Of a DNA stretch of 64,000 nucleotides, positions 57,201-64,000 are shown piece after piece. The notes under the pieces were generated by a model. The model was not told the DNA's origin. It was given only the letters and a program-made list of their open reading frames with translations, and ran no database searches. Both the position numbers and the translations under genes were made by a program. This DNA is from Hydractinia symbiolongicarpus (Eukaryota > Cnidaria > Hydrozoa > Anthoathecata > Hydractiniidae), in contig NC_079889.1 of assembly GCF_029227915.1 (NCBI RefSeq), positions 9,860,001 to 9,924,000 on the forward strand, given 5' to 3'. The stretch's first letter is position 1. The number at the start of each line of letters is the position of its first letter.

Positions 57201-59542
57201 CGCTTTTTTATAATGCTTTACAAGAATATGAGGCTGAAATTTACTGCAGACTGATTTTTTATAGAAAGGAGAATAAAAGGACTTATTAAGGTCAATATGC
57301 GTTTTTCTCATGCATATTTCGTCAACTTCAAATTTGTTGCCTTCTAGTGTTATGATTATGGCTGTGTCTAGACCTAAAAAGTTTGCAATCACTTCATGCA
57401 CATTTTTGATAAAATGTAAGAAACTTACAGCCTGCTCTGATTTTATGTTTAACAATTTTTTTGTTTACTTCTGCGTATCGCAACAGTTGATCTAATTCAG
57501 GAATTTTGACATAAAAACAACATGTGCGTAGGAAATTTCTAGTGTAATCTAGGCCTTAGAAATGTTTGTCTACGTTGTGGAAAATACAATGGGAGAGTTT
57601 GAGAAGACAATTTAGTCACAGAGTATTCTTTTCTTTTTCTTTAATTTGTTAACCGTTAGGATCAACTTGATACGTAGAAGAGGCCTGAGAAAATGATAAT
57701 ATAATGAGCTGTGAAAAAAAATGAATTTCGAAACACTACTAAACGAAAATCCTAATTATGCAAAATATATTGGTCGTTTTTAAGGAAATCAAATACTTTG
57801 ACCATCAAATATAGCTCTACTGTTTTCACTTACCTAGTCCGTGATAACTGTTGATAAAATTACTCATTATCCGCGAAAATTCAATTTCTTCGAAATTCTG
57901 TCAAGCTCGAAAATCAGTTACGCAAAAATGCGACCTATTTTGAACTGTTACCGTATTTTAGCGATCAACACAACGAGATTACGATCGTATAAACAACGCA
58001 ACTGAGGGCTATAATTCAAAGCTTCATCGAGACGATAGAATACATGCAAAATCACGTGGTTTGTTGTTACATGAAGAGGTAATGGTGACGTACATTTATG
58101 CTGCACTTTATACAAGTTCTCCTAAAAGTTGATGCAGGCTCTTTCTATTGGCTTTACCCTATATATCTACTTGATATTTTTTAGGGTGCCTCAATATTGT
58201 GGAGGGGGCGTATTGTTTTCTGCCTGATCTAGAATATTTTTTGGACAATAAATGCTAAAAAACAAATCTACATTCTTTTATTTGTGGACAATTTAATATC
58301 ACAAAATCTCGTCTTCATTTTTTTGCTGAGGGGTCAAAAATTGAATTATTTTCGAGTTTCATGTTAATCTTTTTGAATGTAATAAATGTCATACTTCAGT
58401 GAAAATCGAAAAATTTTAGGGTGCCTCAATATTGTGGAGGGGGCGTATTGTTTTCTGCCTGATCTAGAATATTTTTTGGACAATAAATGCTAAAAAAAAA
58501 TCTATATTTTTTTATTTGTGTACAATTTGATATCACAAAATCTCGTCTTCATTTTTTCGAGTTTCATGTTAATCTTTTTGAACGTAATAAATGTCATACT
58601 TCAGTGAAAATCGAATTTCAAACCCAACGTTATACTGCACAAGTTTGTTAAAAATTTATAATTGAAAAAAAAAAAATGAACAATAAAAAACAAAAAAATA
58701 AGTAGCTCTTCAGAACTCATTAAAAAAATTTTTCTCTCATGCCTAATCTATATTCATTGCGTTCTGGGGGGTTTTTTTTTGAGCACATTACGGTAAACAG
58801 GTCTTCTACTCAGCAATAAAATGAAGGGAGGTTATTTCAGTGACGCACGGCCCCTAATTGCGAATACTAACCCTATAATAACTGTTTATCAGGGCATACC
58901 GAGAATATTGACCGACATCAATGTATTGCCCGAGCTTGTGAGGGCAATACGCGACAGAGGTCAATATTCGAAGGTATTGCCCGAAATAAACAGTTATTAT
59001 ATGGACTATTATCCGGGTACTGCACTTTACGACAAAAAATATAACATTATAAAATCAGGATGTAGAAACCATGTCTTTATAGATACTATTCCCATATGGA
59101 ACGTACATTCGAACAAAAATTTTTTTTTTAAAATCGAATATTCTATAAACACTACAGGTTTTTATTGTATCTACAACATAGAATTTTTTAAAAGCTAAAA
59201 GTTTCACTTCTGCTTCGCGTTTTGTTTACTTTTTTTCTGTGTGTATTTACATTTAATGCTACCATATTTAAACTTTAAACACAGTTGCTATGGTAGCGAT
59301 GCCGCCCTTTTACCCGGGTAATAATGGATAGTGCTTTCATTGCGAGTTGTACTAAACTCAACAAATGTATTCTTTAGGAGATTCAGCGACCAGTCTTCGT
59401 CACCTCAAATGCTGTCTATGGCAACCCAAGGCTTTCCCACCTGGAAAGAATATTATCAAAGCAGCCTCATGGTCACATAAAAACATGCCAACAAGAATTC
59501 TATCGCATAAATGGCATCAACACGCACCAAACTGGTATTTAG
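51216..59542 (+). CDS. Six-exon gene, 172-residue protein, possible ciliary microtubule inner protein
   Basis: Exons: 51216-51308, 54603-54640, 55012-55078, 55840-55872, 57047-57169, 59378-59542 (TAG). Every border is GT-AG; donors include GTAAGT, GTATGT, GTGAGT and GTAAGA. The lengths sum to 519 nt, exactly 173 codons with the stop, and the only split codon (CA|A) reads through. The protein starts MTTKRSVRSYPNDQELQYCR and has no signal peptide or membrane segment. Its second half has YRAPDKSSQSTSYFNTTTK and RPVFVTSNAVYGNPR and ends EFYRINGINTHQTGI. The pattern TSNxxYG followed by F-R-x-N-x-(I/L)-N recalls the small axonemal Piercer (C9orf116-like) proteins; that is a weak family resemblance and the function is inference. 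Exon 3 is the least protein-like and could be wrong. Confidence 0.58.
51373..51637 (-). mobile_element. tRNA-derived SINE, second copy, inside intron 1 of the 51216 gene
   Basis: Reverse complement of the family copy at 21331: GGCGCAGTAGATTAGTGGTT (A-box end, around 51633), B box at about 51570, body with GTTGCCGGGAGTTA, and a 3' end near 51373. It is antisense to the host gene. Confidence 0.88.
51640..54602. other. Rest of intron 1 of the 51216 gene
   Basis: Long AT-rich intron with runs of T and A around 52500-52930. No nested gene or well-defined element seen. Confidence 0.4.
55368..55399. repeat. 13-bp hairpin
   Basis: AGGTAATAAGCTG, loop TATTAG, exact complement, next to further TAATAAGCTGCTGAAG copies. 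Lies in an intron. Confidence 0.7.
56472..56592 (+). mobile_element. Copy of the GACG/GTCT-microsatellite family
   Basis: ATAGTCGATGTCCCGTGAAA, TTTATACTGCATTGCTTGCA, GTACCATTTTACGTGACAGA and TATACGGATATTTATTATT. Array reduced to GACAGACACACGG. Confidence 0.65.
56636..56722 (+). mobile_element. Variant copy of the GACG/GTCT family (short form)
   Basis: Starts ACTAGTCGCCACCCGTGG, then CCCGTTCTTTATATATTGCA, and ends ACGACAGCTATTATTA. The same ending occurs at 62183-62276, marking a short subfamily. The two copies at 56472 and 56636 lie side by side in one intron. Confidence 0.65.
58183..58620. repeat. Tandem duplication, period 235 bp, two units
   Basis: AGGGTGCCTCAATATTGTGG begins at 58183 and again at 58418, and both units continue nearly identically through GATCTAGAATATTTTTTGG to CTTCAGTGAAAATCGAA. 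The second unit lacks a short stretch around GCTGAGGGGTC. Confidence 0.92.
58874..59001. repeat. Nested foldback
   Basis: Outer arms of about 40 bp (58874-58913, starting TATAATAACTGTTTATCAGG) pair with 58959-59001 with a few mismatches. Inside is a second hairpin, GTATTGCCCGAGCTTGTGAG and its partner GGGCAATAC at 58923-58950. The GAGCTTGTGAGG core resembles GAGCTTGCGAGG in the foldback at 7747. It lies in the last intron of the 51216 gene. Confidence 0.85.
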
Positions 59543-60685
59543 ATGCGTCAAAATGGTCGCATGCAACTCGTAGCAATAATAGGATTGAAACCACGACACC
59601 TGGTTTCCATCTAATTTTGACAATTTGTTACATGTTTCTAGACGATGGACTATAATTTGCGGAATTGTGAGTTTAATAGGATTTTCTTTCAATTCTGAAA
59701 GATTGCGTTGCAGCATGGGATTCCGCCCTGGGGTTTAGGCAGGGTCTCAGTCTGGAGATTAACAAGGTCTAGCCCTTGAGTTTACCAGGGTCTCGCTCTG
59801 GAGTTTAAATTTCGAGTTATATTTAGGAACTGTTTCTATGGAGGCAGACGGGTTAGACAAACCGAGCTATTTTTAAGCTTGTTTTTTGTGGAATTGAATT
59901 TTTCTTGCTTGACTTTTAGCAATGAAACATTAATTACAACAAAAATATATTTTCATAAAACACATTGATTACGTGAACATAAAAACTAGGCGGGCTAGCT
60001 CGGTAGAATGTGTTTACATGAGCAAAATCTAGCCCTCCTTGCCCGAATTTCGGCAAATCTAACCGAAATCTCGACGTTTCATTTTCAGTAAAGATGTAAT
60101 AGGGTAGACCTCGGGTACTCGAAGTATAAAGGTCAGGTTAACTGGCATATAATTTGATTTAAAATAATTTTATGCAACTTTATTGTTTTTTTCAGTTAAA
60201 TGTATGCCATCTTTAAATAACCTCGTCTGTGTATAGTTTGACTTGTTTATTTTCTAGTGTAATCAACTTGTATCAGGAAGTCCGAAAATTAAGTTTTCGC
60301 ATAAGACAAAACCGACTTTTCTGGCGTAAATTAAAGCCTTCTTCACAGTACTGGTGCTAAAGGCGTTATTGTTGTTAACACCGTTAAACTCTTCTGAACG
60401 TTAAAGTGTCAAGTTTAAAATATTGCGTTATTATTATCGACTACACTACAGATCTTGTTGACATCTTTAACGTGTTAAGACCCTAATCTGACGCCGTTAT
60501 CACATTAGTGTGAAAAAAACTTAAAGTTTACTCGTGTATAAGTGTCCACCAGTTGACGCCGAAGGAAAATATACGTGTAAAAAAATAAATTTATAGATTA
60601 AAAAAAGATCTTAGTCGATTAAAAAACAATTCAAATATTTTAGTGCCAGGCATCAAATTTTTTCACCTTTTACCTACAACGTTCT

Positions 60686-60829
60686 CTATATTATAATGCC
60701 CGTATACGTCTGTCTGTCTGTCTGTCTGTTACGCAAAATGGTAGCTTAGCTGCGCAATAGCGAGAAGCACGCATTGCGGTATAAAAAGGACGGGTGAACC
60801 CGTGGATTTTCCACGAGCTAACGACTAGT
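60686..60829 (-). mobile_element. Full copy of the GACG/GTCT-microsatellite family
   Basis: From CTATATTATAATGCCCGTAT through four GTCT units, AAAATGGTAGCTTAGCTGCG and GGTATAAAAAGGACGGGTGA to GAGCTAACGACTAGT. With 61828-61969 this defines both ends of the element. Confidence 0.85.
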
Positions 60830-61130
60830 TTTCTAAATTTACTAAGTGTTTACCAATCTTTGATAAGGAGGTACAACATGATAATCTTTTGAACGTTGAT
60901 CAGATTACTTTTAACTTAACCTGTTACTACTGTGGAAATTAGAGATTAAAAAATTAAGTCGGTATAAGTGTCTAGTCTATTGTGTGTTAAATGCTTGTTC
61001 AAATTTGTATAAGCTTTATAAACAATATTTTATATAGTGATTACATTCTACGTCTTGACGTCCCCAACTTAAGCCTGTACTCCGAGGGGTAGAATTTTCT
61101 TAATCCAAGAGCCTATAGTGTTTTTTTAAT

Positions 61131-61214
61131 ATCCCAGGACCTGTTGCCTCTTGTTTTTACGGTGAGTCAATAAGCGCACCAAAAAAAACCCAAAAAACCC
61201 GGAGAACGAGGTTG
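61131..61214. mobile_element. Hairpin-family element
   Basis: ATCCCAGGACCTGTTGCC at the left, ACCCGGAGAACGAGGTTG at the right. Diverged interior. Confidence 0.5.
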
Positions 61215-61393
61215 ATCTGGCTATGTCTAAAGGTGCGGGAGTCGGATGTAATTTCATTACCCAGCTATCTTAAATTCCGCCATTTACTGTAGTGATATAC
61301 CCGCTTGCTAAGTAAATCTAATTAGCATTCCTACTAAACATTGCTCCTTGGTGATTTCTTCTAATGTGTGTTTTTTGTCCTATGTCATCCGCA

Positions 61394-61456
61394 ACTTCGC
61401 ACCTGGGACTGTTTCTCTCCTTTTCTATACTGAAGACGGCCTTGGTGACTAGGTTG
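61394..61456. mobile_element. Decayed hairpin-family element
   Basis: AACTTCGCACCTGGGAC at the left, GGCCTTGGTGACTAGGTTG at the right. Confidence 0.45.
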
Positions 61457-61496
61457 ATGTCACTTTTAATTAGCTCAACTTAGACTTGTAAAATTA

Positions 61497-61598
61497 CAAC
61501 CTTGATCCCACGGCCTGTAGCGTTTTTGATATGAAGATGAAACGCGTACGTTTCATCCTCTCATATCAAAAATGCGACAGGCCCTGGGATCCAGGTTG
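61497..61598. mobile_element. Hairpin element, long stem, exact 9-bp target duplication
   Basis: CAACCTTGATCCCACGGCCT at the left pairs with GGCCCTGGGATCCAGGTTG at the right. The inner stem (GATATGA, GATGAAACG and their complements) makes nearly the whole 102-bp unit one hairpin. GTAAAATTA flanks both sides (61488-61496 and 61599-61607). Confidence 0.92.
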
Positions 61599-61827
61599 GT
61601 AAAATTATACATTTTTACTTTAGGATTGTTTTTTAAAAGCTAAGAACAGGAACAAGTTTTCAATTTGACTGTCCATTAAAAGCCTAGCGTAAGCATACTG
61701 GTGGCATATGCTGATTGTGATCGGAACTGATCTTTCTGGCATTTTAACCAACCGGTTCATGCAAATTCTTACCAGTTTAGCGAAAATTTAATTCCGCGAA
61801 AGGTTGACTTTTGCACATTTTACTAAA

Positions 61828-61969
61828 ACTAGTCGTTAGCCCGTGGGAAAATCCACTGGTTCGCCCGTCCTTTTTATACTGCACTGCGTGCGTCTCGCTA
61901 CCTGCGCAGCTAAGCTACCATTTTGCGTGACAGACGGACGGACGGACGTATACGGGCATTATAATATAG
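61828..61969 (+). mobile_element. Full copy of the GACG/GTCT-microsatellite family
   Basis: ACTAGTCGTTAGCCCGTGGG at the start, CTTTTTATACTGCACTGCGT, AGCTAAGCTACCATTTTGCG, then GACGGACGGACGGACG and GGGCATTATAATATAG at the end. Confidence 0.87.
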
Positions 61970-62182
61970 ATGAATTTTTGTGCGTAGATTCCAGAAGGCA
62001 CGAATTCTATCGAATTTGCGAGAAGAACTTATCTTGCGTGTTTGCTTAGTGCATGCACAGCTAGTACAAGTATGCGTACTCAGACCAGTCGGTAAATTAC
62101 ACGAAAAAAGTGAAAGGAACTGCTTTCACGTTGAACACTTTTCAGTATATAAGATTATTGAATGGTGTCCCATAGTTAAATA

Positions 62183-62276
62183 ATATACAAGTTTGCCCGT
62201 CCTTTATATACTGCACTTCGTTTTTCCGTAACAGGATGCGTCTTTCGCGAACACACAGACAGACGACAGCTATTAT
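62183..62276 (+). mobile_element. Variant short copy of the GACG/GTCT family
   Basis: GTTTGCCCGTCCTTTATATA, then CTGCACTTCG, then CAGACAGACGACAGCTATTA. Same short subfamily as 56636-56722. Confidence 0.6.
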
Positions 62277-62378
62277 TAAAAAGATTAAAGTTTGAGGTAC
62301 AGCTGTCCTTGACCCTGTGAGCGAGATTAGTTACTCAAATTCATGTTTGCTGCGCAATAACCTTTTTTTGGCACGATA

Positions 62379-62488
62379 AAGGCATGTTTGTACCGTGATT
62401 AAGGCATGTTTGCACCGTGATTAAAGCATATTCATACCGTCACCGAAGCATGTTTGCACCGACATTGAAGTATGTTTGTGTGGAGATG
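62379..62488. repeat. 22-bp minisatellite, five units
   Basis: Units follow the pattern AAGGCATGTTTGCACCGTGA plus two bases. The first two are nearly identical and the later three carry substitutions. Confidence 0.88.
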
Positions 62489-62831
62489 GAGTAATCGTAA
62501 AAGTTTACATGCTTGCTCAAAATAATTAATTATTTTGTAATTTAAAGGCGGATCTCCCATTGGATAACAAAAACGTTTTTGTCTAAATAGATAGTTATGA
62601 TTAGTCGAAATTTGCACGTTGCTATGCAACCTCTGAAATCAAAGACAAAAAATTAAGTCGTTTAATGAGTATTTAGTTTTTGTTGCCCTCCATGCGTGTT
62701 GTAATTATACTTGAAGAGAAAAACGCTTACAGAAGCAATTAATCATATAAAATCAATGGCTTGCTTTTTTATTCTTCAGCGCAGTTAAACCAAAACTTCT
62801 ACTTAGTTAAGTTCCTGTAAGCTTATTACTA

Positions 62832-63980
62832 ATGTCTTCACAAGGTAGGCCATTTTAATAAGCAATGTAGATTTTTAATACTTTTATTTTTTGTTCACTA
62901 ATTCCAGGAAAAAGTGCGAACAAACTTTTAGTCGCGTTAAAGTTAAGGGATCTGGCGGCAGTAAGTTTGTCCCCAGGATTACTTTGCCCGTGTGCCGATA
63001 TCACGGAGTTGGAAATATTTTTTCTTTCCCGACTTTCTCGGGTTAGTGAAAAGGAGAAGTGAGCTGGAAAAAAGGCTGCAGTAACGACAATTTGTATGGG
63101 AATATGTTATTGCATGTTGTGTCTGCTAATTTCAAACAGTTATTTTTGGAAAATATGAAAGTGCCGAGGGACCTGATCCCCAAGCTAAAGAGCTTAAGGA
63201 AAGCGATTTAACTTCAAGCTTATGCTCAATCTCGGCCCTAGGGGCGAATGACTTTTTCTATCGATATGGTATCCTAATAAAGAAAACAGTCAGCACTAAA
63301 GCCTTTCTTTCTAAATAAAGACAAGTTCGTCACCATCTTTCTTATCATTTATTCATTACTTTCACCTTCCAAGTAACTTGCGAAGTAGGAGGGCTTTGTC
63401 TTTTGTGACACAAAAACACCCACAGGAGGAGGGAATTTATAAGCATTTTAAGCAATTGGAAACACAACAACAATGTTTTCGATATTTTTCGCAATGAAGA
63501 ATTATTTTTTGCTTCGTGTAATGAAAGTATTTTATATGACGATTACCGTAAGTTTTTTCGTTATTTATATATATTTTTACAAAACTTATATAGAATGAAT
63601 ACTTTATGTTTTTTATACAAGTTATTGTTTTTTTATCAGAAACTAATTTATAAGACACCAGTCGTCTTCAAAAACAACCTTCATTAGAGTTGCAGAACTA
63701 CAGAAAGTGAAAGACTGGACGAATATCAAATAACTACTTAAAGTGGACGGCTTTAACTGTAAGACATTTTAGATCACAAAGAAATAGGGAAAACTGCATT
63801 ATTATATCTTTTCTTGTACATATGCTGATGAAAATCTCCTGTTGAGTTAAAATCACACTTGATTGATGATTCCTCTTGCAGATGATCCCGTTAGAAATAA
63901 AAAAAACTTGCTCAGAGAGTGGTTTTAGTACATTGACGATAGAGTCTCTGAAACATGTAATCGTTGGCTGCTTTGTTTGA
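62832..63980 (+). CDS. Tentative gene start at the right edge
   Basis: I do not recognise it. Exon 1 (62832-62844, MSSQ plus one base) has a GTAGGC donor. Exon 2 (62908-62960) follows TTCACTAATTCCAG and has a GTAAGT donor. Exon 3 starts at 63882 after a strong TTCCTCTTGCAG acceptor. The split Gly codon and the phase 0 junction agree. The frame reads MSSQGKSANKLLVALKLRDL, then AAMIPLEIKKTCSESGFSTL, and on to a TGA at 63978. Alternatively it splices again at a weak CAT|GTAATC donor and continues beyond the window. A lone hairpin-family end lies just inside intron 2 (about 62968). Short exons make this uncertain. Confidence 0.35.
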
Positions 63981-64000
63981 TTTCTGCTAAAATAAAAGCC

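Larger units (their letters stand above)
59543..62831. other. Spacer with repeats only
   Basis: Likely 3' UTR of the gene on the left, then hairpin elements (61131, 61394, 61497), two full and one short copy of the GACG/GTCT family, and the 22-bp minisatellite. No gene recognised. Confidence 0.45.

Overview
The window looks like nuclear DNA of an invertebrate animal. It is AT-rich, its genes are split by GT-AG introns, and it carries many animal-type transposable elements. A hydrozoan or other cnidarian is my best guess, from the overall repeat style and compact small genes; that is inference, because nothing here is lineage-diagnostic on its own. There are no bacterial operons, CRISPR arrays or rRNA genes.

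Layout, left to right. Positions 1-4.7 kb hold a tentative three-exon gene on the minus strand (4690 to 721). From 2.3 to 8.2 kb lies a dense field of short hairpin elements, with one 0.8 kb TTAA-flanked element and one 0.7 kb inverted-repeat element. The last two exons of a plus-strand gene follow at 9.1-9.7 kb. The best-defined gene is a lysosomal-type beta-hexosaminidase (GH20). It has 15 exons on the minus strand (21908 to 10330) and all exon phases join into a 542-residue protein. Its fifth intron holds a complete 2.9 kb piggyBac-type insertion with TTAA duplications and perfect 13-bp ends. The transposase in it is broken. A tRNA-derived SINE sits in intron 1.

Upstream of the hexosaminidase, in the opposite orientation, is a decayed non-LTR retrotransposon (22.7-25.8 kb). 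Next come a long foldback, a pogo-type DNA transposon with a deleted catalytic core (27.1-28.3 kb), and a GC-rich TTAA-flanked element (31.4-32.2 kb). A stretch with only weak exon candidates (33.4-36.8 kb) precedes a single-exon class A GPCR at 40493-41608. To its right are a two-exon gene for a 116-residue signal-peptide and membrane-anchor protein (minus, 48615 to 46444), a six-exon gene for a 172-residue protein with a weak resemblance to ciliary microtubule inner proteins (plus, 51216 to 59542), and the start of another plus-strand gene at the right edge (62832 onward).

The genes show no shared pathway; this is an ordinary metazoan neighbourhood of unrelated genes. The most distinctive content is mobile. 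More than 20 copies belong to a palindromic hairpin family with ends like CAACCTCGTCCCCAGGG and 9-10 bp target duplications. About ten copies belong to a roughly 140-bp family with a GACG/GTCT microsatellite. Two tRNA-derived SINE families and three unrelated TTAA-targeting elements complete the set. Several of the small genes come only from joining exons by phase and splice sites by eye, so they need transcript support.
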